The notes under the pieces were generated by a model that worked only from the letters and a program-made list of their open reading frames with translations, had not been told where the DNA came from and searched no databases. From Herpetosiphon aurantiacus DSM 785 (GTDB lineage: Bacteria; Chloroflexota; Chloroflexia; Chloroflexales; Herpetosiphonaceae): 64,000 bases of DNA. A program made the translations under genes and the position numbers. The number at the start of each line of letters is the position of its first letter. Within the stretch, counting starts at the first letter, position 1. The stretch is from the NCBI GenBank assembly GCA_000018565.1, contig CP000875.1, forward strand, positions 5,719,199 to 5,783,198, given 5' to 3'. Shown one piece after another: positions 28,254 through 36,782 of the stretch.

Positions 28254-29192
28254 ATGGACGGGCGATTGCAGATTTTTACGGGTAATGCCAACATCCCGTT
28301 AGCTCGCAGTATCGCATCGCATCTGAATTTGAATTTAGGTCGGGCTATTGTCGGCGTTTTCAAGAATGGCGAAACTCGCGTGCAGCTTGAAGAAAACGTG
28401 CGTGGCTCCGATGTATTTATCGTGCAATCCTTAACTACGCCAGTTGATCATCATCTCATGGAGTTGTTGTTGATGATCGATGCCCTACGCCGAGCTTCGG
28501 CTCAACGGGTAACAGCGGTGATTCCTTACTATGGCTATGCCAAGCAAGAGAAGAAAACCACTGGGCGCGAGCCAATCTCAGCCAAATTGGTCGCCAATTT
28601 GATCGCGACCGCCGGAGCTGATCGAGTGCTGACTATGGATTTGCATGCGCCAGCAATCGAGGGCTTTTTCGATATTCCCGTTGATCACTTGCAAGCTGGG
28701 CCACTAATCGCCGACCACTTTCGCAGCCGCAACATGAAAAATGTGGTAGTGGTTTCGCCCGATGCTGGCGGTGTGGGTCGCGCTAATAAATTTCGCGAAC
28801 GGATTGGTGCAAGTTTGGCGATTATTGCCAAGCAACGCCCAGCGCCCGATGTTTCCGAAGTGGTCGAAATGGTCGGTGATGTTGCTGGCAAGCACGCGGT
28901 AATCTTCGACGACATGATTTCAACTGGGGGAACCTTGGCCGAAGCCGCCAAAACCCTCAAAGAACGCGGCGCAATTAGCGTGGTGGCCTGTGCCACTCAC
29001 GGCATCTTTGCTGGCAATGCGGTCGAATTGCTGGGCGATTCGGTGATGGAAGAAGTGCTGGTTACCGACACGATTCCTTTGCCTGCTGAAGCTAGCGCCG
29101 CACGGATTGCCCAAATTTCGGTGGCCTCGTTGTTTGCAGAAGCCATTATTCGGATTCACAAAGATCTTTCCTTGAGCGCATTATTCAGCTAA
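28254..29192 (+). CDS. prs: Ribose-phosphate pyrophosphokinase
   Basis: 312 residues, normal for class I PRPP synthase. ATP + ribose-5-phosphate gives PRPP for nucleotides, His and Trp. Signatures: FKNGETRVQLEENVRG, YYGYAKQEKK, metal and ATP site DLHAPAIEGFFDIPVDHL, flexible VVVSPDAGGVGRANKFRE, and the PRPP-binding loop VIFDDMISTGGTLAEAA. GlmU and Prs are adjacent in many bacteria, which supports an operon here. A strong terminator follows. Confidence 0.97.
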   Translation: MDGRLQIFTGNANIPLARSIASHLNLNLGRAIVGVFKNGETRVQLEENVRGSDVFIVQSLTTPVDHHLMELLLMIDALRRASAQRVTAVIPYYGYAKQEKKTTGREPISAKLVANLIATAGADRVLTMDLHAPAIEGFFDIPVDHLQAGPLIADHFRSRNMKNVVVVSPDAGGVGRANKFRERIGASLAIIAKQRPAPDVSEVVEMVGDVAGKHAVIFDDMISTGGTLAEAAKTLKERGAISVVACATHGIFAGNAVELLGDSVMEEVLVTDTIPLPAEASAARIAQISVASLFAEAIIRIHKDLSLSALFS

Positions 29193-29217
29193 AATCAACG
29201 TACAGATAAACTTAATC

Positions 29218-29254
29218 AAGCGCTGCTAGCTTTATTTCTAGCAGCGCTTTTTTT
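29218..29254 (+). terminator. Terminator after prs
   Basis: Stem AAGCGCTGCTAG (29218-29229) with CTAGCAGCGCTT (29238-29249), an 8-base loop and a run of seven Ts. A classic intrinsic terminator 25 bases past the prs stop. Confidence 0.9.
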
Positions 29255-29271
29255 GTTTGGCGGAGCAAAAC

Positions 29272-29299
29272 TTGCCCTCCTGATGAGATGCGTTAGAAT
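29272..29299 (+). promoter_or_regulatory. Candidate promoter for the glycosyltransferase at 29327
   Basis: TTGCCC at 29272-29277, a 16-base spacer and TAGAAT at 29294-29299. It lies just after the prs terminator and 28 bases ahead of the start codon. Confidence 0.45.
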
Positions 29300-29326
29300 A
29301 GCCCTGACCTTAAAGGAGTTTCGCGC

Positions 29327-30580
29327 ATGGGTTACACCATCCTTAGCATTGCCTCAACCTCGTTTTTTGCAGATTACGGCGCACACGTGCGGATTTGGGA
29401 AGAAACTCGCGCCCTGCAAAAATTGGGTCATCGCATTGTTATTGCAACCTATCATAATGGCGATAATATGCCAGGCTTTGAAATTCGCCGCTCATGGGAC
29501 GTGCCATGGGTTAAGCGCACGATGGTCGGGGCTTCGCATCATAAAATGTATTTGGATGTGGCACTTTCGTGGCGAGCTTTACGGGTTGCCATGGAAATCA
29601 AGCCCGATTTAATCCATGCCCATATTCACGAATCGGCTTTGATTGGCAGTGTGCTTTCGCGCATGTTCAAGATTCCGCTGGTGTTCGATTATCAAGGCAG
29701 CCTCACTGCCGAAATGCTTGATCATGGCTTTCTTAAACGCGATGGCATGTTTTATAAGCCATTCCACTGGCTCGAAGATAAAATTAATCGCACTGCCGAC
29801 GCTGTTTTGACCAGCTCCTTCAACGCTGCCAATATGCTCCGCGATGATTGGAAGTTTCCGGCGGAGCGGCTTTACACTGTGCCAGATAGCGTTAACACCG
29901 ATCGCTTCAAGCCCTTCGATGGCTCGGCAGAGTGGCATGCTGAGCGTGAACGCATTCGTAGCGAGCTAGGAATTCCGGCAGGCCGCAAGATCGTGGCCTA
30001 TTTAGGCTTGCTGGCAGCCTATCAAGGCACGAATGTCTTGCTTGAAGCCGCCCAAATTATTCGCCAACAACGCGATGATGTGCATTTCTTGATTATGGGC
30101 TACCCCGATGTGCGTTCGTATTTGGCCTTGGCTGAATCGCTGGGCGTTGCTGATATTGTGACCATGCCAGGCCGCATTTTATACAAAGATGCCCATGCCT
30201 ACTTGGCCTTAGGTGATGTGGCGGTTGCTCCCAAAATGTCGGCAACCGAAGGCGCTGGCAAAATCCCCAATTATATGGCAGTTGGCTTGCCTGTGATCAC
30301 GTTTGATACGCCAGTTAGCCATGAAATTTTGGGCGATGCTGGGGTGTATGCCAAGTTTGGCGATGCTCAATCGCTAGCCGACGAAATTCTAGGTTTGATC
30401 GATAACCCTGAGCGACGGCATAATTTGGCGCAAACGGTGCGCACTCGGGCAGTCAACGAACATTCTTGGGAACTCGCCGCCCGCCAGATCGAAGCAATTT
30501 ATGAGCGGGTGTTGGCCAAACGGGCAGGCAATCCGCTACCCGAATTTCCAACGAGCTTGCAACGCGAACAAGGTTCATAA
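29327..30580 (+). CDS. Glycosyltransferase family 4 (GT-B)
   Basis: 417 residues. The N-terminal acceptor domain has the glycine-rich opening ADYGAHVRIWEETRALQKLG. The C-terminal donor domain starts at KIVAYLGLLAAYQGTNVLLEAA and has MSATEGAGKIPNYMAVGLPVI, the family's EXXXXXXXE-type region with a modified acidic motif. Then comes a C-terminal helix. Probably transfers a nucleotide sugar in envelope glycan synthesis; donor and acceptor cannot be read. AAAGGAG precedes ATG 29327. It is alone after a terminator and followed by an R2 repeat. Confidence 0.88.
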   Translation: MGYTILSIASTSFFADYGAHVRIWEETRALQKLGHRIVIATYHNGDNMPGFEIRRSWDVPWVKRTMVGASHHKMYLDVALSWRALRVAMEIKPDLIHAHIHESALIGSVLSRMFKIPLVFDYQGSLTAEMLDHGFLKRDGMFYKPFHWLEDKINRTADAVLTSSFNAANMLRDDWKFPAERLYTVPDSVNTDRFKPFDGSAEWHAERERIRSELGIPAGRKIVAYLGLLAAYQGTNVLLEAAQIIRQQRDDVHFLIMGYPDVRSYLALAESLGVADIVTMPGRILYKDAHAYLALGDVAVAPKMSATEGAGKIPNYMAVGLPVITFDTPVSHEILGDAGVYAKFGDAQSLADEILGLIDNPERRHNLAQTVRTRAVNEHSWELAARQIEAIYERVLAKRAGNPLPEFPTSLQREQGS

Positions 30581-30584
30581 TAAT

Positions 30585-30814
30585 ACCCTCACCTCCAATC
30601 CCCTACAAGGATAAGTTTTATCGTTCCCTCACCCCCGACCCCTCTCCCACGCCATGCGGGAGAGGGGGGCTAAACTTTCATGATGAGCTGGTTCCCCCTC
30701 GCTCGCTCGGCGGGAGAGGGGGCTAGGGGGTGAGGGCATGAACAGCGACGGCGAACCCCACCCAACGCTTGTTAAAAACCTACCCTTGAAAGGCGGGGGC
30801 TAGGGGGTGAGGGC
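30585..30814. repeat. Intergenic repeat R2, copy 2
   Basis: Lies between convergent genes. Contains several CCCTCACC... / ...GGTGAGGG blocks that can fold back on each other, plus GGGGGTGAGGGCATGAAC and the GTTAAAAACCTA block seen in copy 1. It may terminate transcription from both sides. Confidence 0.7.
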
Positions 30815-30816
30815 AG

Positions 30817-32073
30817 CTAATTAACTCGTGCCAGAAAATCTAAAGTTATGCGATACAACTCATCAAGCTCTGGTGAAGGTTCGACCGCCCGCAGATAATG
30901 CGACATGCCATCGAAAAAATAACTTTCAACCTCAACGCCCAAGCCCCGCCATTGCTCAGCCAAAAATTCTGATTGGCTGGCGGGCACAACTTCATCATTC
31001 CGACTGTGCATCAACAAAATTGGCGGCAAATCAGCGCGAGGGTGTAATTGAGCCGAATAGCTGGCATAGCGCTGAATCTCCTCGTCGGGATAACCTAGGG
31101 CAATCAGGGCTTGATCAAGCCCAAACGGCGGCATGAATGTTCCGGCCACAAAGCTCTCGCGCATGGCAAACAAATCGCTAATTGGCCCCAACAATACCAC
31201 CCCCGTAAAACCTACATCGTCTTGCAACAGGCGCAAAACGTGCAGGCTGCTATAACTGCCTGCCATAATCGCAATGTGGCTGCCATCAACTCCCACGAAC
31301 GAGCCACCCCGCGCCAACGCCAACAAGCGCTTGAGATCGGCAATATCAGTTTCGAGGTCGAGGCTGTAGGCTGGACCAACCGCCAACACGCTATAACCGC
31401 GCTCGGCCAAGGGAATGCTCACGCTCTCCCATTCGTTGGCAGGGCCAGGGTAGACCGCCAACATCAACGGCAACGGTTGCGTGGCGGTAATTGGTCGATA
31501 GAGCAGGGTCAATTGCTGCTCGCCGTTATCGCTCCAAACTTGCACCTGCTGGCGCAATGCTTGGGTAGGGTAGGGCGTAGTTCGGCTAACTACATTGCTT
31601 GGGCCAAGCACGAGTTTTTCGACTGGGGCATAACTTGGGGCAATTGCCGGCAAAAGTTGTGCATGCTGCTCAGTTTGGGCTTGCTGCACATCAACATCGA
31701 TCAAATCATCGCGATAACTCGGCGCAGTCACCAATAAGCGATATTGGTTAGCTGGCACATTGCCAAGCCGATAACAGCCTTGACGATCGCTGATAGCTCG
31801 ATGTAATCTGCCGTTGCGTTCGCTGACAGCCACAATTGCCCCAACGATTGGTTGCTGCTGCGCATTGGTAATACACCCAACGATGCTGCGATCAGCGATT
31901 GGCTGGCTTGGCATTTGGCTGTCGGTTCGCCATTGGTCGAATTGATAACGCAGCGTATTGCGAATCGGCCAGATCGTCACGTTATCAGTGGTGAGCAGCC
32001 AGACCAAACCAATTGCCAAAAGGCCAACCATAATTCCTAGAATGTTGCGCCAAGAACGCTTGAACCATTGCAT
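30817..32073 (-). CDS. Membrane-anchored alpha/beta hydrolase with CarboxypepD-like domain
   Basis: 418 residues. ATG 32073 follows AAAGGAG. One membrane anchor lies at ~12-32 (ILGIMVGLLAIGLVWLL), so the rest is extracytoplasmic. Residues ~65-140 look like a carboxypeptidase regulatory-like (peptidase-associated) beta domain: SIVGCITNAQQQPIVGAIVAV then GCYRLGNVPANQY. The C-terminal ~260 residues form an alpha/beta hydrolase: nucleophile Ser probably in IMAGSYSSLHV, acid Asp in HSRNDEVVP, His in DGMSHYL. It resembles S9-type prolyl peptidases or dienelactone hydrolases. Substrate unknown, likely a peptide or ester outside the cell. The stop sits at the edge of an R2 repeat. Confidence 0.8.
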   Translation of the reverse strand: MQWFKRSWRNILGIMVGLLAIGLVWLLTTDNVTIWPIRNTLRYQFDQWRTDSQMPSQPIADRSIVGCITNAQQQPIVGAIVAVSERNGRLHRAISDRQGCYRLGNVPANQYRLLVTAPSYRDDLIDVDVQQAQTEQHAQLLPAIAPSYAPVEKLVLGPSNVVSRTTPYPTQALRQQVQVWSDNGEQQLTLLYRPITATQPLPLMLAVYPGPANEWESVSIPLAERGYSVLAVGPAYSLDLETDIADLKRLLALARGGSFVGVDGSHIAIMAGSYSSLHVLRLLQDDVGFTGVVLLGPISDLFAMRESFVAGTFMPPFGLDQALIALGYPDEEIQRYASYSAQLHPRADLPPILLMHSRNDEVVPASQSEFLAEQWRGLGVEVESYFFDGMSHYLRAVEPSPELDELYRITLDFLARVN

Positions 32074-32252
32074 AACGTGCTCCTTTTGCAATTGAGTATG
32101 GCTTAATATTGCTGTTCCAACCAGTTTGGATGCTGGCAATTACTGTACAACATAGCTGTTAAGTGCTGCATATGGCTTGGCAAGCGCCAAAAGTAACGCA
32201 TAATAGCACTATTCAGCGCACGAAATCTAGCTAGGCCAAGGGAGAAAAGTCG

Positions 32253-33701
32253 ATGGTCGAGGCACATTTATTTGGGTTTGGCGGAGCACTCTGGTTAGCC
32301 TTGTTTATTGCCACCCGTACACCCCAACGCTCGCTGCTGTTTTGGGCCAGCATTATCAGTCTATTTGGCTTGATGGGCTTTTTTGGCTCAGGTGTGCTCG
32401 GCGGCGAAGGGCTGAATCTTGAGCAACTGGTCAGTTTAGAACGCGGGTTTTGGTGGAGTTCGGTACTGCCAATTACGACTTGGCTGATCGTATGTAGTTT
32501 GATTCACCAAACCTTGCAACCAAGTATTGCCACGATCGTCAAGCCCGAACGCTGGGTCGTCGGCGTTATTGGATTAATCCTCATTGGCTTGGGCAGTTCC
32601 AGCAATTGGTTGATGAATTATGCCGAGCCAGTGCTGCTTGCTAGTGGTAGTCAAATTATCGGCACAGGCCCAGCCTACCCAATCTATAGTGCCTATGTGA
32701 TGGGCTGTGTCAGCGTGGCGCTTTGGCATTTGGTGGCAAGTTGGCGCATTGCCGAAACAGGTATGGCGCGGCGCAGTTTAGCTAGTTTGGTGTTGGGGGC
32801 TTTAGGGTTCTTAATTGGCACAAGTAGTTTGTTGGCTCGCTTAATCAGCACGGGTACATGGCCACTTTTCTATGGGTATATGCCGATTTTTGCTGGCTTG
32901 TTGATTACGGGTTTTGGGTTGGTGCGATTTGGCTTATTGCTCCAAGGCCAGAATGTGCTGCGCGATTTGATTTATAGTTTTTGCGAAATTAGCATCCTCG
33001 CCTTGATTTATTTAATTAGTGTGAATATTTTAGATCTGCTGCGGCCTAGCCAATTGGCCTTGCTTTTGGCGTGTGTGATCATCAGCCACACAGGGTTGGA
33101 TCGTGGGCGACGTTGGCTTGATCGTTTGTTCTTTTCGCGAGCTGAACAAGAGGCTCGTAGCCAATCGCGCGAATTTGCGCTTGCCTTGGCCTCAACTCCT
33201 ACGCCAACCCCCGCTCCAGTAATTGTTGATGCGAAGCCCGATAAAGCCTGGAACGATGCAGTGCGGCGAGCGATCAGCGGCTTGAAAAATCCAGTTCAAT
33301 TAGCCCAAAATCCCTTGCTAAGCAGCGCTTTGGTTAGCCATAGCGTGCAGAGTAAAGCGCTAGAGGATAATCGGCTGAATCGCAGTGCAATTGCCCGCGA
33401 AATATTATTGCAAGCAATCGAGCAACTGCGGCCTGATGCCAGCCAAGCCTTAGGCAGTGGCGATGCTTGGCGTTGGTATAATGTGCTGTATCTGCCCTAT
33501 GTGCGCGAAATCAACCGCAAAACTGCGATCGATTGGCTACGGCGCGGCCTCAGTGACCCATTAATTGATGCGAGTGTGTTAAGTTGGCTAGCTGATATTG
33601 ATGAAGATACCTTTTATAAGTGGCAGCGCCGCGCCTCAGATTTGATCGCGGCTCAATTGTGGGAGCAACAGTTGAAGTTGGTGCAACCAGTTATTGCGTA
33701 A
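32253..33701 (+). CDS. Membrane protein with ~7-8 N-terminal helices and a soluble C-terminal domain
   Basis: 482 residues. Residues 1-~285 hold seven to eight membrane helices in the manner of 7TM sensor regions (LFGFGGALWLALFIATR, LVLGALGFLIGTSSLLARL, ALIYLISVNIL). After a Pro-rich linker (TPTPTPAPVI) the last ~160 residues form a helical soluble domain (AIAREILLQAIEQLRPDA, WYNVLYLPYVREINRKTAIDWLRRGLSD) that I do not recognise. No kinase or cyclase motifs are visible. ATG 32253 follows GGGAG. Perhaps a sensor or regulator anchored in the membrane. Confidence 0.72.
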   Translation: MVEAHLFGFGGALWLALFIATRTPQRSLLFWASIISLFGLMGFFGSGVLGGEGLNLEQLVSLERGFWWSSVLPITTWLIVCSLIHQTLQPSIATIVKPERWVVGVIGLILIGLGSSSNWLMNYAEPVLLASGSQIIGTGPAYPIYSAYVMGCVSVALWHLVASWRIAETGMARRSLASLVLGALGFLIGTSSLLARLISTGTWPLFYGYMPIFAGLLITGFGLVRFGLLLQGQNVLRDLIYSFCEISILALIYLISVNILDLLRPSQLALLLACVIISHTGLDRGRRWLDRLFFSRAEQEARSQSREFALALASTPTPTPAPVIVDAKPDKAWNDAVRRAISGLKNPVQLAQNPLLSSALVSHSVQSKALEDNRLNRSAIAREILLQAIEQLRPDASQALGSGDAWRWYNVLYLPYVREINRKTAIDWLRRGLSDPLIDASVLSWLADIDEDTFYKWQRRASDLIAAQLWEQQLKLVQPVIA

Positions 33702-33760
33702 ACGCAATGAATTAATCAGTATTTTCTCGCCTCACGTGGGGAGCGAGGCGAGAAAATGTG

Positions 33761-34960
33761 CTAAAAATCGATCTGCTCTTGCTTGTTTTGTTGTGCATCG
33801 AGCAGTTGTTGATAGAGCGTCGTATGCAATTGAGCGATGGTTTCCCAGCGAAATGAGCAGGCGATGCGCTGGCCTGCTTGGCTCAATTGTTGGCGTAATT
33901 CGGGGTTGGCGGCGATTTGCTCAACTGCCAAAGCCAAATTAATGGCATCATCTGGCTCGACTAATAGCACATCACGTTCATGGCGCAGTGAAGGATCGAT
34001 TGGCACATGCGGCGGGGTGGTGATTGTGGGCACGCCATGGGCTAGCATCGCCAACAAACTACCCCGACGATACGATGCACCATCGCTAAATGGCAGGGCC
34101 GCGCAATCGAGCGCTTGCATGGTACGGGAAACCTCGCTGGCACTCAGGTAGCCCGTCCAATGGATACGCTGATCAAGCCCGAGACGGCTAATTGTGGCGC
34201 GTAATTGTTCGGCATAGGTTTCATCTTCGGGCGTGCCTGTGCCGCCGCCGATAATCACGAGGCGGGTAGTTGCTGGCAAATATTGCAACGATTCAACGAT
34301 GGTGTGCACGCCTTTGGTGCTGTTGAGCAAGCCAAAATAGCCCAATAACAGCGTTTCGGAGTTGGCTCCCAACTGCTGGCGTAGCTGCTGGCGGTCGGCT
34401 AATGGCGCAACCTCGATATTCGCGCCAATTGGAATTAAGTGGGCTGGTGGCTCCAATGGCTGGGTCAGGGTATAAATATCGGGATTGCTGCTGGGTGCAT
34501 CGCCAGCCAAGCGCGATTCATCCTCGGCATTGGTAACCACCACGGCATGAGCATTTTCGATTAGCAAACGGGTAACATAGCGGCGCAACGGCGCAACTTT
34601 GGGAGCCAAATAGGGCATACGCAAATCGTGCAGGGTTACCACACTTGGCACCGAGAGCGCCGCAGGTAGCAAATTGACCGCAGGCTTCATTTCGTATGCG
34701 CCAGTTTGATATTGAATATGCACAATATCGGCCTCGAATTGCTTGGCAGCGTTGCGCACATCCTGATGCAGCTTACGGCCCCAGCCGCGCACCCTGCGCC
34801 AAACCAGCCATGGCTCGCTTTGTTCAGCACCTTCGCCAGCAGTGAGTACACAAACCTGACAGTCGAGCGCGGTTAAGGCTTCGGCTAATTTGGCAGTGTA
34901 ATCGCCAACGCCCCCAGGTTGGGGCAAATATTCGGCTGTTAGCAACAATATTCGCATCAT
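33761..34960 (-). CDS. Glycosyltransferase family 4 (GT-B)
   Basis: 399 residues from ATG 34960. The opening MMRILLLTAEYLPQPGGVGDY is the usual GT4 glycine-rich start. The donor domain has LLGYFGLLNSTKGVHTIVESL and RLVIIGGGTG, with an unusual FSDGASYRRGSLLAMLAHGVP where the family has its acidic EXXXXXXXE stretch. The frame stays open to TTG 34996, which has a strong AAGGAG six bases upstream, so translation may begin 12 codons earlier. Downstream of the prenyl synthase gene by about 60-90 bases on the same strand, so probably one operon; a lipid-linked glycan pathway would fit. Confidence 0.86.
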   Translation of the reverse strand: MMRILLLTAEYLPQPGGVGDYTAKLAEALTALDCQVCVLTAGEGAEQSEPWLVWRRVRGWGRKLHQDVRNAAKQFEADIVHIQYQTGAYEMKPAVNLLPAALSVPSVVTLHDLRMPYLAPKVAPLRRYVTRLLIENAHAVVVTNAEDESRLAGDAPSSNPDIYTLTQPLEPPAHLIPIGANIEVAPLADRQQLRQQLGANSETLLLGYFGLLNSTKGVHTIVESLQYLPATTRLVIIGGGTGTPEDETYAEQLRATISRLGLDQRIHWTGYLSASEVSRTMQALDCAALPFSDGASYRRGSLLAMLAHGVPTITTPPHVPIDPSLRHERDVLLVEPDDAINLALAVEQIAANPELRQQLSQAGQRIACSFRWETIAQLHTTLYQQLLDAQQNKQEQIDF

Positions 34961-35053
34961 GTATTCTCGGTGGCTAGCAGCAAGGCCGCAGCCCAACCTT
35001 TACTCCTTGGTTAGCAGATTGCTGGGCTAGACCCCGCAGCGCTGATTGCCCAG

Positions 35054-36073
35054 CTATTTCACTCGTCCCAGTAATTGTTTGGTTAATGCATGCAACTCGG
35101 CAATTGGCTCGGCCTCGCCTTGTAAATCGGCTAGGGCGGCTAAGGCTTGCTCGTGATAGAACTTGGCCACGCCCGCAGTATAGCCTTGTGAGCCAGTGCG
35201 CTCTAAAATTGTCAGCACAATTTGAATATCGCTGGCCTCAAGCGGCTCTTTTTGATAAATCGCCGCCAGCTTGCCGCCATCCTCAGCATCGGCGTGAGCT
35301 AGGGCATGGATAATTGGCAGGCTTTTTTTGCGGCCCCAAATATCGTGAGCATCGGGCTTGCCAGTGACGGCTTCTGCGCCCCAAATGCCGAGCATATCAT
35401 CTTCAATTTGGAAGGCCAAGCCCAAGGCTTCACCCCAATTATACAGGGCGGCGGCTTGTTCGCGGTTGGCATTGCCCAAAATTGCCCCCAAACCAGCAGC
35501 AGCGGCAATTAATGCTGCCGTTTTGCGGCTGATCATCGCCAAATAATCGCCTTCGCTGATGTCGAGGCGCTGCTCAAACGACATATCGAGATACTGGCCT
35601 TCGCATAAACGAATAATGGTTTGATTAAAGCGCCGTGCAATTTCGACCACGACCGATGATTCGACCCCAACTTCTGCCAAACGAAATAATGAAAGCTGGG
35701 CAAGCGTAAACATACCATCGCCAACATTGATCGCTTGTGGAACTTCCCACAATTTCCACACGGTTTCGCGGCCACGGCGAGTTGGGCTGTGATCTTCAAT
35801 ATCATCGTGGATAAGCGAAAAATCATGGAGCAGCTGAATTGCGGCGGCTAAAGGCTCAGCCTGTTGGGGATCGCCGCCAACCGCAGCGCAGGCGAGCAAA
35901 CAAAAGCGCGGACGCAGTAACTTGCCACTATCGGCTTGGGTTGGCTCAAGCTGAGCATTACGCCAGCCCAAATGATATTCCTGCATTTCATAAAACATGG
36001 TTACACGAGCATCGGCAGGTGGGAAGGCACTCTGCATTGCTTGGCGAATCGATTCGTCAGAAATGTGTTTCAT
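35054..36073 (-). CDS. Polyprenyl (probably geranylgeranyl/farnesyl) diphosphate synthase
   Basis: 339 residues. Class I trans-prenyl synthase: first Asp-rich motif DDIED at about 91-95 (LIHDDIEDHSPTRRGRETVW), GKLLRPRF near the start, and a second motif reading EDDMLGIWG near 224-228, where DDMLG stands for the classical DDxxD. That variant occurs in a known subgroup of actinobacterial and Chloroflexota enzymes. GRKKSLPI follows. Condenses isopentenyl diphosphate units for carotenoids, quinones or lipid carriers; chain length cannot be set from the sequence. Divergent to the BlaI-like repressor, with only 127 bases between the starts. Confidence 0.9.
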   Translation of the reverse strand: MKHISDESIRQAMQSAFPPADARVTMFYEMQEYHLGWRNAQLEPTQADSGKLLRPRFCLLACAAVGGDPQQAEPLAAAIQLLHDFSLIHDDIEDHSPTRRGRETVWKLWEVPQAINVGDGMFTLAQLSLFRLAEVGVESSVVVEIARRFNQTIIRLCEGQYLDMSFEQRLDISEGDYLAMISRKTAALIAAAAGLGAILGNANREQAAALYNWGEALGLAFQIEDDMLGIWGAEAVTGKPDAHDIWGRKKSLPIIHALAHADAEDGGKLAAIYQKEPLEASDIQIVLTILERTGSQGYTAGVAKFYHEQALAALADLQGEAEPIAELHALTKQLLGRVK

Positions 36074-36200
36074 AGTAACCTCGTACTACGTAATGTCTTT
36101 GTAATCTTCGGCTCTAGTACCATTTCTTGCAAGGGCGTACACTCAAGACAGCTAAGAACAACCCGTTGCACCAGATCTCAATCAAAGTAAGGAGCCGATA

Positions 36201-36623
36201 ATGAGTTTGAAAATGCGCTTTCGTTTCAGCCCAACCCAAGATGGTTTAGTAAAAGTCCTTGGCCCGTTGGAAACCGAAATTATGGAATTGTTATGGAAAG
36301 AAAATCAAGGCACGGTTAAGCAAATTCATCGTTCGTTGCAACATCGCCGCGATATTGCCTACACGACTGTGATGACCACAATGAGCCGTTTGGCTGAAAA
36401 AGGTATTTTGCACCGCACCCGCGATGGGTTGGCCTATGTTTATAGCCCTGAACTAAGCCAAGATGAATTTGTGCAAATGGTTGTGCAACAAGTGCTCGAT
36501 GGCTTGCTCGATGATTATCCCGATTTGACTCTGAACTATGTGGTTGATTATTTGGCTCGTAACGATCCAACCCAACTCAAGCAACTCAGCCGCGATGCCC
36601 AAAATCGCTATGCCCGCGTCTAA
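36201..36623 (+). CDS. BlaI/MecI/CopY-family transcriptional regulator
   Basis: 140 residues, the family length. Winged helix: VLGPLETEIMELLWKENQGTVKQIH, then AYTTVMTTMSRLAEKGILHRTRDGLAYVYSP, followed by the C-terminal dimerisation helices. Family members bind palindromic operators and are usually released by proteolysis through a BlaR1/M56 membrane protease, but no such gene is next to it. AAGGAG precedes ATG 36201. Its position, divergent to the prenyl synthase with a short shared gap (including TACGTA near 36086), suggests it represses itself and possibly that operon. Confidence 0.92.
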   Translation: MSLKMRFRFSPTQDGLVKVLGPLETEIMELLWKENQGTVKQIHRSLQHRRDIAYTTVMTTMSRLAEKGILHRTRDGLAYVYSPELSQDEFVQMVVQQVLDGLLDDYPDLTLNYVVDYLARNDPTQLKQLSRDAQNRYARV

Positions 36624-36625
36624 GT

Positions 36626-36780
36626 TCTCTCACCCCAACCCCTCTCCCACTGCGGCGAGGGGTTTTTGTTCCCTCACCCCAACCCCTCTCCCACTGCGGC
36701 GGGCGAGGGGCTTTTGCGCAGTTTAGGTTTACTGGCTCTCGCCTCGCTTGGCGGAAGCGCGGGTTGAGTGGCGAGGGGTT
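36626..36780. repeat. Intergenic repeat R2, copy 3
   Basis: Two tandem CCCTCACCCCAACCCCTCTCCC-type blocks, each followed by CTGCGGCG and a GAGGGG partner, between the convergent regulator and rimO genes. It can form GC-rich hairpins and may terminate both transcripts. Confidence 0.7.
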
Positions 36781-36782
36781 GC

